A stretch of 64,000 nt of DNA, from NCBI GenBank assembly GCA_963789825.1, contig CAWBME010000007.1, positions 248,001-312,000 of the forward strand. The letters are read 5' to 3'. The stretch's first letter is position 1. Each line of letters starts with the position of its first letter. Positions 38,717 to 47,969 of this stretch are shown piece by piece. Source of the stretch: PFL42 sp963789825 (GTDB lineage Bacteria > Chloroflexota > Anaerolineae > Anaerolineales > E44-bin32). The translations under genes and the position numbers were made by a program. The notes under the pieces are model-generated. The model ran no database searches. It had not been told where the DNA came from and worked only from the letters and a program-made list of their open reading frames with translations.

Positions 38717-39543
38717 GGCTGGGGCTGCGCCGGATCCAGATCCATAGGTTCGTTGTTCAGGTAACACAGGATGCCGTCGACGATGCCATCGGCGGCCAAC
38801 TCGGGGTTCGAGGTCAGGAATTCGCGGTCGAGGTACAGGAAGCCGGTCTCAATGATCGCCGCCGGCGTTTGGCCGTGGATCTCGTAGAAGGAGTGATACG
38901 CGGTCATATCGCGTGTGATGCTTCCCGGGTGGAAGGTCAGCCCGGTAGCCCGCCCGTAGCGGTCCTCCAGGCAGGAGACCAGGCGCGTGGCCCGCTCGGG
39001 CGTCGGGGAATCCGGCGCGGCGGCCACCTTATACCCGGTCGCCTGCTCATTGACCCACACACAAGCATCGGCATGGATGGAGATAAGCGCCGCCGCCCGG
39101 TAGCCACCCAGCCGATCGTCCCACTCGTCGAGCAGGTCGGCCGGGATTCCCGCAGCCTCAAGCCCGCGCACCACCAGCTTGGCGATCTGGCGGTTGACCT
39201 CGGCCTCGGTCAGGCCGTCGGGGCATACCGCGCCCGGATCCTCGAGGCCGGAGTCGGGATGGGTGCCAGAATGTCCAGCAACGATCCCTACGACGCTCGC
39301 CTGCGGGCCAAACAAGGCCGGCAGGTTGACAGCAGAGGCGGGTGCGCCGGCTGGCTTCTGGTCGATCCCGAGCAGGAGCTGCCCGACCAGGTCACTGGGA
39401 TTCAGGCTGGCCGGGGTCCAGGCGGTGAAGACCGTCGCCAGGACGAAGGCCACCCCCAGGGTGAGCGACAGATGGCGCAACACGAGGCGCGCCGTCTGCT
39501 CCTGCTGGATCCGATTCGTACCCGGGAAGATCGACCGCCACAT
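38713..39543 (-). CDS. N-acetylmuramoyl-L-alanine amidase, Amidase_3 type
   Basis: 276 residues. An N-terminal membrane anchor (LSLTLGVAFVLATVFTAW) is followed by the amidase domain with IVAGHSG, DGLTEAEVNRQIAKLV, ISIHADA and IIETGFLYLDRE, which provide the zinc ligands and catalytic Glu. It cleaves the bond between muramic acid and the stem peptide. ATG at 39543 is preferred; GTG at 39567 is an alternative and lies almost on the -10 box. It is first in the cell-wall operon with two L,D-transpeptidases. Confidence 0.86.
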   Translation of the reverse strand: MWRSIFPGTNRIQQEQTARLVLRHLSLTLGVAFVLATVFTAWTPASLNPSDLVGQLLLGIDQKPAGAPASAVNLPALFGPQASVVGIVAGHSGTHPDSGLEDPGAVCPDGLTEAEVNRQIAKLVVRGLEAAGIPADLLDEWDDRLGGYRAAALISIHADACVWVNEQATGYKVAAAPDSPTPERATRLVSCLEDRYGRATGLTFHPGSITRDMTAYHSFYEIHGQTPAAIIETGFLYLDREFLTSNPELAADGIVDGILCYLNNEPMDLDPAQPQP

Positions 39544-39568
39544 GTCTGTACCCTGTCTCCAATTCACG

Positions 39569-39574
39569 ATTATA
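39569..39574 (-). promoter_or_regulatory. -10 box of the cell-wall operon
   Basis: TATAAT on the minus strand, 25 bp before the amidase ATG, with GGAGACAGGG between them. The -35 is not clear. Confidence 0.45.
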
Positions 39575-39639
39575 GCAAGCGGGTGGTGGGCAGCACCACG
39601 GCTCTCGAGTCACCCCGCGCCTGCAAGCAGCGTGCCAGG

Positions 39640-40182
39640 GACGAGACTGGGCGCCGATCGTCGTCCCGCAGCCCTACGGGTTCGTCCTTGACACATACTA
39701 CACGCTAGCGGCCGAGTACGTGGGACAGGCGCGCGCTGACCAGCAGTACCCGATGAGGTCCGGCGTCGACCAAGGCGTGACCGTGGCGTTTGCGAGCGAC
39801 CACCCGGTTTGCTGGCCGCCCGATCCGCTCCTGGCGATCGAGATCGGGGTGAGGCGCACGGTACCAGCCGGCTCCGAGATCTACCTCGAACCTGACGTCA
39901 AGCACGCTCTCGTCCCGGCCGAGTCGGTCACGGTTGAGCCCATGACGAGTGCCTTCACCCGCAACGGCGCGTGCGCCTGCTTCCTCGAAGACGAGACCGG
40001 CAGCCTGGAAGTGGGCAGGAAGGCAGACATCAATCATGCTCGACCAGAACATCCTGGAGGTCGACCCGGCAGAGATCCACAACACGACCGTGCTGTTGAC
40101 CTACTTCGAGGGCAGCGAGGTCGACCGCAGCCAGGCGTACGCCGAGGCTGGCCCGGCGTGCAGCGCTGCCGCAGCGCGCTAG
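39640..40182 (+). pseudogene. Remnant of a YtcJ-like amidohydrolase
   Basis: Only the C-terminal third of an amidohydrolase is left. The first piece reads VPQPYGFVLDTYYTLAAEYV and then DQGVTVAFASDHPV with the late metal Asp. SAFTRNGACACFLEDETGSLEVGRKAD is the usual closing block. A +1 shift near 40028 leads to IMLDQNILEVDPAEIHNTTV and the stop at 40182. The barrel start with the HxH motif is absent and no start codon fits, so this is decayed. Its 3' end overlaps, antisense, the doubtful tail of the next feature. Confidence 0.7.
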
Positions 40183-41661
40183 CCAGGGAAGGTGGCAGGC
40201 GGGGACCGAGCAACGGACGCTGGGAGACGGGTCTGAGCCCGCCCCACGCCCGTTCGGACGCCGATGCTTCCTTCCGGGTTGAAGAGACTACGGCCCTGAT
40301 GTGACCTCGCATAGCGACACGCACGTCGTGCACGTCGGGGCGAACCCGAGCAAGCCCTCCCAACCCAAGCTCCCGCGCTTGTTCGATCGTGAAGCCAGTC
40401 CCTGGCGGGCCATCCGATGCCCAGCCCGCACCCCAACCCAGCTCAAAGGCCATCATGTCATCGGGGGTATCGAGTAGGATCGCCACGGGAACCGTGCCGG
40501 AGTTCTCTTTGACCTTGTTGATCGGCACCACGTTGCCGGCTTTCCACCACGTTCCCTGCTCAATCCATGTGGTCATGCCCGCCCCCTGGCCCAGCAGCCA
40601 GCCGTCCTCATACACAGTCCCACTTCCCTGCATCTGGTCCGAGGAGAGATTCTGGATCCAGGTCCCCAGGCTGTCGGTCTTCTTGAGGCCCTCGCAAGCG
40701 ACCATGTAGCTGAAGCTGAACGTGCCGGAGCCGAAATCGACGGTGACGATGAGCGGGCTGTTCGTCGTGAGCGTACCCTCGACGGTCGGGCACCAGTCGA
40801 CAACGCTCTGCGCCGAAGGGGGCAGCGGACACGTCGCCGTCATCGTGCCAGTCTTTGGTAACTGGAAGTCCTCACCCTCGGCTAGCTCTGCCGTCGTTGG
40901 CTCTTGCGCGGCCGCCCCGCGCCGATGCCGCCCGAACAGCCGGGCGAAGTCTCGCAGCACCTTCACGGCGGACTTGCCGGCTTGAAGATCAGGTACGCCC
41001 CGGCCAGGTTCGGGTTCTTCCGCCAGGATCTCGAACACCCTCTGCTCCCCCTCCGTGCGCAATCTCCCCTTGAGCTTCTCAACGTAGGCCTGCGCCAGTG
41101 CCTTCACGACCGCCGGCGTGTATTCGCCCACGGCCGTTGGCACGTCTCGACAGCGAACTTGACGATCTTGCCACCGAGATCGAAGGCTCTGCCAATGAAG
41201 CGGCCCAGGCCGTCGAAAAATCTCTTCCACGCCGTGCTCCGATGCCGCGCGCGACGCCTGTCAAGGTCGTTAGCCTTGTCCCCCATCGCATTCATCTTGG
41301 CTTCGTACTCCGCGATGCCCTTGGCGACGACGTCCGCTGGCAGGTTCTCGGCCTTCGCCTTCCGCTCAAAGTCATCCCGCAGCCCGCGGTAGTACTCCAA
41401 CAGCGTCCAAGCTTCGTTCGGTGTCGTCGGTTCCGGAGGCTGGAATGCCGAGCGGTTCAAGCGCGCGACCTTCGAGACACCGTCCACGGGCACCGCCGGA
41501 AGCTCACCCATGAGCTGGTAGTCTCCGGCGATCAGCAGCAGCATGGCGTCCTCTTCCGGGCGGCGGACGGGCGTTGCGGCTGAGCATGCCGCAAGCAGTG
41601 TGTCGGACAGCAGTAGCGCCAGCATCAGGATGGACGCCAGGCGAATGCGACGTGTGGTCAT
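40034..41661 (-). CDS. Unknown lipoprotein (frameshifted, 3' end uncertain)
   Basis: Not recognised. From ATG 41661 a signal peptide with lipobox LLAAC leads to a mature part with LLIAGDYQLMGELPAV and a charged helical region (DFERKAKAENLPADVVAKGI). A shift near 41150 (a one-base loss or two extra bases) leads to VGEYTPAVVKALAQAYVEKL. A beta-rich domain follows, with LIVTVDFGSGTFSFSYMVAC, TWIEQGTWWKAGNVVPI and TVPVAILLDTPDDMMAFELG. After about 40290 the frame stays open to 40034 but becomes Arg/Pro-rich and runs antisense over a pseudogene, so the true end is probably near 40290. It follows the zinc-ribbon gene by 4 bp. Confidence 0.6.
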
Positions 41662-41665
41662 GGCG

Positions 41666-42331
41666 CTACCCCTCCGGCACCAGCGCGTGCGTCTCGACGC
41701 TGAGCAGCTCGTCGTTCTTCAGGCCGAAGGTGATCTGGTCGCCGTGATAGACCTCGCCCCCGAGGACAAGCTCGGGCTCAGTGGGCACGATCAGGAACGA
41801 CAGCAAGCCGGTCGAGCCGAGCAGCTCATCCAGCGACATGAAGGCCACGAACTGCTCTGGACGGTAGGGGACCGGCTCGATCTCGTCGACGCTGACCTCG
41901 AGGGGCACCTCGCCGGCGGCCTGTCCATCGAGGAAGCTGATCGCCACGCCGTCGGTGTAGTAGGACCAGACCTCGTGCCGCACCGGGACGACGGCGCCGT
42001 TCTCGTCCAGCTCCTCGTAGAACAGGATGGTGAACGCCTCCGGGTAGCCGCGTTCGGCCACGGCGGCCTGCTGATCGGCGCTCAGTGCGTAGACGTCGCC
42101 GGTGAGCTCGGTGGGATTCCTGACCGAGGCTTCCTTCGGCATCTGGCGATACGCGTACCGGCCGACGTAGAGCAGGAGGATGACAACCCCCAGGAATCCG
42201 CCGAGGAGGAGCATCAGGATGCCGGCAACTTTGCCGCAGGCGAGGCGAGGACCACCCCGCGCGGGCTCGCCGCACGATGGACAAGCGCGGGCGTTCTTCG
42301 GCAAGGAGGATCCGCAACGCGAGCACTTCAT
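41666..42331 (-). CDS. Zinc-ribbon membrane protein, unknown
   Basis: 221 residues. The N-terminus is a zinc ribbon with two CxxC pairs (CSRCG and CPSCG). One transmembrane helix follows (VAGILMLLLGGFLGVVILLLYV). The external domain of about 150 residues has LSADQQAAVAERGYPEAFTILF, RHEVWSYYTDGVAISFLDG and EPVPYRPEQFVAFMSLDELL; I do not recognise its family. The ribbon would be cytoplasmic and the large domain outside. It forms a pair with the lipoprotein gene that starts 4 bp later. Confidence 0.72.
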   Translation of the reverse strand: MKCSRCGSSLPKNARACPSCGEPARGGPRLACGKVAGILMLLLGGFLGVVILLLYVGRYAYRQMPKEASVRNPTELTGDVYALSADQQAAVAERGYPEAFTILFYEELDENGAVVPVRHEVWSYYTDGVAISFLDGQAAGEVPLEVSVDEIEPVPYRPEQFVAFMSLDELLGSTGLLSFLIVPTEPELVLGGEVYHGDQITFGLKNDELLSVETHALVPEG

Positions 42332-42826
42332 GCTGTTCCCTCCATCGACGCCGCCTCGCCATCCCGGCGCTTCGAAGCCGCGAGGGACGGCGTGGGCGAT
42401 TCAATCCCTTGCGAGTACGGCCAGAGCGTTGTGGCCTCGGGGGAGATGCCAGGGGTGCCGCGGCGAGCGGCGGCGGCCGAGACTCCCTGCCTGTCGAGGG
42501 CGGACGGCGAAGTGGACCATACGAGGCGCGCTCCTGCATGAGTCGCTGGCTGCAAACCGTCCGGGTCCGGAGGGATGCGGGGCGGCTTGCGGGGAGTCTA
42601 GACGCGAAGCCTGCCCGGGACAACCGGCCAATCTCGTTGGTGTCCATCCCGGGAAGGCGGCGGCCGCCCCACCCCGACAGCCCTGGAAGGGAGCTGGTGG
42701 GTCGGTGGCGAGGTCTCCCGGGTGGGAACCCGACGAAGCCGGCAGGGGAATCCGGGCGTGACGGCCTGATGCCTGGTTCCGTGACCTTGGCCGCCTGGAC
42801 ATCTTCTCCTCCAGCCATGCCTTCCC
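42332..42826. other. Gene-free stretch upstream of the cys promoter
   Basis: About 495 bp between divergent genes. Open frames in it lack protein character. No repeat or RNA gene is apparent. Confidence 0.5.
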
Positions 42827-42855
42827 TTGACAGCGAAGCGACAACTGGCTAATAT
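42827..42855 (+). promoter_or_regulatory. Near-consensus promoter of the cysM operon, with long leader
   Basis: TTGACA (42827-42832) and TAATAT (42850-42855) are exactly 17 bp apart. The transcript would start near 42862, so cysM would have a leader of about 205 nt. That leader has a small CCCTTGCAAGGG hairpin and much G/C-rich pairing; it does not match a riboswitch class that I know. Confidence 0.75.
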
Positions 42856-43067
42856 GTATGAAGAATGTCTTGTTAATGGCGCCTGTCGTGAGCCGCGGGT
42901 GTCCCTTGCAAGGGTGAATGGACCCAGGCTGGCAACTCACCGGCGGAAGCGGCCGGTGGCTGACGGCCAACATATGGCGGACGGCACCCCCGCAGCAGCC
43001 AAGCTCTGCGGACCAATCCCGCCGTTGCCTGCCGGCTGTTGGCCGTCGCGCATTCCCGGAGTTCCGG

Positions 43068-44018
43068 ATGAACGAGAAACTGCACACGGCATCCCCCTCA
43101 TCCAGCCTGGCGGCCCCATCGCAGCTGACGCGCTGGGTCGGCAACACGCCTCTGCTGCCGCTGGACCGGGTCGGCGCCGAGCTCTCTCCCGGCGTGCGGT
43201 TGCTGGCCAAGGCGGAATGGTTCAACCCCGGCGGCTCGGTCAAGGACCGGCCGGCAGTGGCCATCCTGCAGGCGGCGATCGCTTCCGGCCGGATCATGGC
43301 CGAAACGGTGCTGCTCGACTCGACGTCGGGCAACATGGGCATTGCCTACGCCACGTACGGCGCCGCCCTGGGCCTGCGCCTGCACCTGGCAATTCCCTCC
43401 AACGCCAGTCGGGAGCGGCTGCAGATCCTGCGCGCGCTCGGCGTGGAGCTGACGCTGACCGACCCCACCGAGGGCACCGAGGGCGCTCGGGCTGTGGCCG
43501 CCGAGATGGCCGCAGCCCATCCCGGACGCTACCTGTACCTGGACCAGTACAGCAACCCCGCCAACTGGCGAGCGCACTACGAGACCACGGGTCCGGAACT
43601 GCTGCGACAGACGAAGGGCGAGATCTCGCACTTTGTCGCCGGGCTCGGCACCACCGGAACAATGACCGGCGCCGGCCGTTTCCTGCGGGAGAACGTGCCC
43701 GACATCGCCTGCATCAGCCTCCAGCCCGACGGCCCCCTGCACGGGCTTGAGGGATTGAAGCATCTTGCCTCGAGCCACGTTCCGTCGATCTTCGACGAGA
43801 GTGTGCCCACCGACAGCCTCATGGTTTCCACGGAAGCCGCCTATGCCATGGCGCGCCGCCTGGCACGCCAGGAAGGCCTGCTGGTGGGAGTGTCGTCGGC
43901 CGCGGCCGCAGTGGCGGCCTTGCAGGTCGCCGAGTCTCTGACTCGAGGGGTGGTCGTCGCCCTCTTCCCGGACTCGGGGTGGAAGTACCTCGAGGCTCCT
44001 TTCTGGAGCGAGCCATGA
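43068..44018 (+). CDS. cysM: Cysteine synthase, CysM type (probable sulfur-carrier dependent)
   Basis: 316-residue PLP enzyme. Lys59 in FNPGGSVKDRPA forms the Schiff base; STSGNMG binds the carboxylate; GLGTTGTMTGAGRFL binds the cofactor phosphate. The C-terminal PDSGWKYLEAPFW resembles that of mycobacterial CysM, which uses O-phosphoserine and the thiocarboxylate carrier CysO instead of O-acetylserine and sulfide. Genes for a JAMM peptidase, a ubiquitin-like carrier and an E1-like activator follow without gaps, which supports that route here. The start at 43068 fits the family; the stop overlaps mec by ATGA. Confidence 0.9.
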   Translation: MNEKLHTASPSSSLAAPSQLTRWVGNTPLLPLDRVGAELSPGVRLLAKAEWFNPGGSVKDRPAVAILQAAIASGRIMAETVLLDSTSGNMGIAYATYGAALGLRLHLAIPSNASRERLQILRALGVELTLTDPTEGTEGARAVAAEMAAAHPGRYLYLDQYSNPANWRAHYETTGPELLRQTKGEISHFVAGLGTTGTMTGAGRFLRENVPDIACISLQPDGPLHGLEGLKHLASSHVPSIFDESVPTDSLMVSTEAAYAMARRLARQEGLLVGVSSAAAAVAALQVAESLTRGVVVALFPDSGWKYLEAPFWSEP

Positions 44019-44455
44019 CGCTCTCGCTGCCGCAATGGGTGCTCCAGCGGATCTGGGACGATGGTCAGGCGCACTACCCGGAAGAGGGCGCCGGACTGAT
44101 CCTGGGACGTTTGCAGGGCGACAACCGCCGTGGGTCGAGCCTGCTACCGCTGGCGAACGCCTTCGAAGCCACGGCGCGTGGCAGGCGCTATCGCCTTACG
44201 GCGGACGACATGCTACGCGCCGAAGTTGAAGCCGACCGCCTGGACCTCGACATCCTGGGCGTGTATCACTCGCATCCCGATCATCCGCCCCGCCCCTCGG
44301 AGTTCGACCGGGATTGGGCCCTGCCCTTCTACTCGTACGTCATCACCAGTGTTCAGGCCGGGCGCGCCGTCGAGAGCCGCTGCTGGCGGCTGACCGAAGA
44401 CCGCGGCGAGATGGTCGAGGAACCGCTGGAGATCCTGCCCCAGGAGGCATCATGA
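44015..44455 (+). CDS. mec: JAMM/MPN+ metallopeptidase, Mec-like
   Basis: 146-residue zinc isopeptidase-fold protein. The JAMM motif is complete: Glu24 in YPEEGAGLILG, then YHSHPDHPPRPSEFD with His85, His87, Ser95 and Asp98. In Mycobacterium tuberculosis, Mec releases cysteine from the CysO-cysteine adduct. In other sulfur-carrier systems (QbsD, HcyD) the JAMM enzyme also removes residues after the Gly-Gly of the carrier. Both tasks may apply here because the next gene encodes a carrier with such a tail. It overlaps both neighbours by 4 bp. Confidence 0.88.
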   Translation: MTLSLPQWVLQRIWDDGQAHYPEEGAGLILGRLQGDNRRGSSLLPLANAFEATARGRRYRLTADDMLRAEVEADRLDLDILGVYHSHPDHPPRPSEFDRDWALPFYSYVITSVQAGRAVESRCWRLTEDRGEMVEEPLEILPQEAS

Positions 44456-44757
44456 TCGCCGTTCGCATCCCATCCGCCCTGCGACCGTACACCGACAACC
44501 AGAAGGAAGTCACGGTCGAGGCGGTCTCCGTAGACACCGCCCTGGACACACTCACCGAGCGCTTCCCGGCGTTGAAACCTCATCTCTATGACGAGACCGG
44601 GGCGTTGCGGCAATACGTCAACCTCTTCGTCAACGAGCAGGACGTGCGCAGCCTGCAAGGTGGCGCAACGCCCCTGCAGACCGGTGACCGGATGATGATT
44701 GTGCCAAGCATTGCTGGCGGCGCCCAGGCCGAGCTACCAACCGGCTATCTGCTCTAG
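44452..44757 (+). CDS. cysO: ThiS/MoaD-like sulfur carrier (CysO-like) with C-terminal tail
   Basis: 101-residue beta-grasp protein. The fold is seen in MIAVRIPSALRPYTDNQKEV, then VNLFVNEQDVR, then LQTGDRMMIVPSIAGG. The functional Gly-Gly is residues 89-90, but 11 more residues follow (AQAELPTGYLL), so the carrier must be cut before it can be adenylated and thiocarboxylated. The adjacent JAMM enzyme is the obvious processor. The gene order cysM-mec-cysO and ATGA overlaps on the 5' side indicate one functional unit. Confidence 0.88.
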   Translation: MIAVRIPSALRPYTDNQKEVTVEAVSVDTALDTLTERFPALKPHLYDETGALRQYVNLFVNEQDVRSLQGGATPLQTGDRMMIVPSIAGGAQAELPTGYLL

Positions 44758-44845
44758 GCAAGGGCCACCCGGACCGAGCGCCCTCCCCGACCAAGCCGCT
44801 GGGAGCGCGAGAGTAGAATCCCCCTGCGAATCGGAGGCGCGACCC

Positions 44846-46013
44846 ATGCCGGATCCGACCCCACAGCCACTGTCGCACGAAGAGATCTTGCGCTACTCGC
44901 GCCATCTGCTGATGTCCGAAGTCGGGCTGACCGGTCAGCAGAAGCTCAAGCATTCGTCGGTGCTGATCATCGGCACCGGTGGACTGGGGTCGCCGGTGTC
45001 GATGTACCTGGCGGCGGCCGGCGTCGGGCGGATCGGGCTGGTCGACTACGATCAGGTCGATTTCACCAACTTGCAGCGGCAGATCGTCCATGGGACGTCT
45101 ACGCTGGGGGAGCGCAAGGTCGAGTTCGGCGCGTAGACGCCTGCTCGATATCAACCCGTCGATCCAGATCGATGTCTACGACGAACCGTTCACCTCGGAG
45201 AACGCCCTCCGGATCGCCGAGCCGTACGGGGTAATCATTGACGGGACCGACAACTTCCCGACGCGCTACCTGATCAACGACCTGTGCGTCATCACCCACA
45301 AGCCCAACATCTACGGCTCGATCTTCCGCTTCGAAGGACAGGTCAGCGTGTTCTGGGCCGACCGCGGTCCCTGCTACCGCTGCCTGTTCCCCGAGCCGCC
45401 TCCCCCTGGCCTGGTCCCCTCCTGCGCCGAGGGCGGGGTGTTCGGGGTCTTGCCGGGGACGATCGGCACGCTGCAGGCCACTGAGGCGTTGAAGGTTCTG
45501 CTCGGGATTGGGCGACCGCTGATTGGCAAGCTTCTGGTCTATGACGCGCTCTCGATGTCCTTCGACGAATTGGCGCTCAAGAAGAATCCACGCTGCAAGG
45601 TCTGCGCGCCAGAGCCCGAGGTCACCAAGCTGATCGACTACGAGGCCTTCTGCGGCGTCCCCGGCCACGACCGCGAAGGCAGCCGCCTCCCCTTAGAGTG
45701 GGAGATCGAGCCGGCGGAGGTCTCGCAGCGGCTAGCCGCCGGCGAGGCGCTGCGGCTGGTGGATGTGCGCGAGCCGCACGAGCTGGAGATTTCGCGGATA
45801 GCCGGCGCCGACCTGATCCCGCTGGGGCAGCTGGCCTCCCGGCTGCACGAGCTGGACAGCGCCCGGGAGATGGTCGTGTTCTGCAAGTCAGGGACTCGCT
45901 CGGCGCGGGCCCTCGAGTTGCTAGCCGGGGCGGGCTTCCGCAAGGTCAAGAATCTGCGCGGCGGGATCAATGCCTGGGCGGAGCAAGTTGACCCCAGTCT
46001 CCCCGTGTACTAG
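44846..46013 (+). CDS. moeZ: MoeZ-type E1-like adenylyltransferase/rhodanese (frameshifted)
   Basis: ThiF/MoeB-fold activator fused to a rhodanese domain. The N-terminal frame (ATG 44846, CGGAGG site) reads SHEEILRYSRHLLMSEVG and VLIIGTGGLGSPVSMYLAAAG. One extra T near 45127 shifts to the frame with DGTDNFPTRYLINDLCV, CYRCLFP and CKVCAP (structural zinc Cys pairs), PSCAEGGVFGVLPGTIG, and the C-terminal rhodanese with active loop FCKSGTRSARAL. It would adenylate the Gly-Gly of the carrier and load sulfur. It starts 89 bp after cysO, so it is probably in the same operon. Confidence 0.9.
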
Positions 46014-46590
46014 TCCCGCTGTGCTCCAGAGGCGGATTGCAGAGCACTCGACCCACCGGGCTGCGCCGGATGAAGGCGGCACGCCATGAGCCGGACCCCA
46101 TGGGCCGAGCTCCATGCGTCGCCGTACCCCAATCGGTATTCCTGGCTGGTGGATGCGAATCCGCGTACGCCGAATGCTCCCTGCCAACCGCAGGCTCGCC
46201 AAGCAGCTCCGAAAACCACCGGGGGAGGCCAGCTGCCGACCTAGAGCCGCGCGCCGCGGCAGGCCCCACGCCATCGTCAACACCCATGGAACCGGGGGCG
46301 CGCAGAGCCTGCCGGCAAGACCCCTCGGGCGCAACGCATGCCGTCGCCAGGATAGGCCGAACTCCCTGTGATGACGCCACCGGCAGAAGCTCGGCCACGT
46401 CGCCGACCGGTTGCCAGGTTGCGATTGCAAAGCCGGGCCTGGCAGGGCGCCGCTCTGCGGTGAGCGCCCCGGACCGACGATCCTTGTGCCAAGGCGCCCA
46501 CTCACCGGGGACTCATCTCCGATGGACAGCCTCCATGGTACAAATATTCGCAGTGACCCGTCCGTCTGAGCACCCAGGCATGGACCGCCC
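46014..46590. other. Gene-free stretch
   Basis: About 577 bp with no supported gene on either strand. I see no terminator with a clear T tract and no match to the two repeat families. Confidence 0.5.
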
Positions 46591-47891
46591 ATGATCGGCA
46601 CAACTCGAGTGATTCGTCTCGGTCTGCGGCAGTTCGCCGCCGGGATGCTTTCCATCCTTGTGCTGGGCATATTGAACCGGGTGATGAAGGTCGAGATGGG
46701 TCTTCCCCTCGGCCTGATCGGCCTGGTGATCGGGATCCACTATTTCGCCGCATTGGCCGCGATCCCATTCGGCCATCGCTCGGATTCGCACCCCATGCGT
46801 GGCCTACATCGGACGCCCTACGTCCTGGCGGGAGCAGGGCTAACCATCCTGGCCACCGCCGCTGCTCCCTTTGGCGCACTGTGGATGCAGGCTGAGGCGG
46901 GCTCGGCTGTTTCCTCGCTGCTTACCGCGCTGATCTTCCTGCTGTTCGGCTTCGGCATCTACTCTGCGGGAACAGCCTACCTATCGCTGTTGGCCGACCT
47001 GACTTCCGAGCAGCAACGCCCACGAGCGGTCTCGATCGTCTGGTCGATGATGATGCTCGGCATTCTGGCCGGCGTCTTCCTGGGCGTGTGGATCCTGGAC
47101 ACCTACTCTCCCGAGCGGCTTGTCGGTCTGTTCCTCACCATCGCCGCCGCTGTGGGTATCTTGACTCTCACCGCGCTCGCCGGGCAGGAACGCCGAACCG
47201 GGACCCGGATAGCGTCCGAGGGAGTGCCCTCCGGCGCGCCTGGGGCCTGCTGCGGAGCAGCCAGCAGTCACGGCGCTTCTTCGTCTTTCTGATGATGGGC
47301 ATCCTGTTCCTCTTTCTGCAGCAGGTGGTGCTCGAGCCGTATGGAGGCGATGTCTTCGGGCTCGACATCCGCGCCACGACTCTCTTCAACGCTTACCAGA
47401 TGGTGGGTGTGCTGTTGGGCATGGCGTTCGCTGGCGGCTGGCTCGCCCGCCGCATCGGCAACCGGCCGACGGCCGGCATCGGGCTGGCAATGGCCTCGCT
47501 CTCCTTCCTGCTCTTGGCGGCCGCCGGTTGGCGAGGCGAGACGGGCTGGCTGGCGCCGGCGATCTTGCTCATGGGGCTGGGCATGGGCCTATTCAACGTC
47601 GGCGGACTGGCACTGATGATGGGCATGGCCGTCAAGCGGCTGACCGGCCTGTACATGGGCACCTGGACGCTGGCGCAGGCGCTGGGCAACGGGTTGGCCT
47701 CGATAGGGGGCGGGCTGCTCTTCGCCTTTGGCCTCAGGCTGCTCGGAGATCAGACGTCGGCCTATGCCCTGGTCTTCCTGATTGAGGCGATCGGCCTGTT
47801 GGCGACGGTGGCGCTGTTGGGGCGGATCGATATCGGCGTCTTCCGGAGCGAGGTCGAGGAACAAGGTGCATTCTTGACCGCCCCCGCCTGA
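46591..47891 (+). CDS. PucC/BCD-type major facilitator (frameshifted)
   Basis: Polytopic carrier, roughly 12 hydrophobic helices. The N-terminal block VIRLGLRQFAAGMLSILVLGILNRVMKVEMG resembles the start of PucC proteins, and HRTPYVLAGAGLTI fits their RTPYI segment. A shift near 47200 (one base missing) separates the N-terminal six helices from the second half (RFFVFLMMGILFLFLQQVVLEPYGGDVFGL onward, with GLYMGTWTLAQALGNGLASIGGG). PucC proteins serve bacteriochlorophyll or light-harvesting assembly, but no such genes are nearby, so another substrate is possible. Confidence 0.75.
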
Positions 47892-47969
47892 ACTTCATCA
47901 GATGGCATGGAACCAGCCCGGATGCTACACTGGATGTCCTGATCCGATCCGCGTCAAGGAGCACAGACA

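Noticed and set aside
39640..40182. Functional amidohydrolase gene
   Set aside because: The metal-binding N-terminal part is absent and no start codon fits, so it is listed as a remnant.
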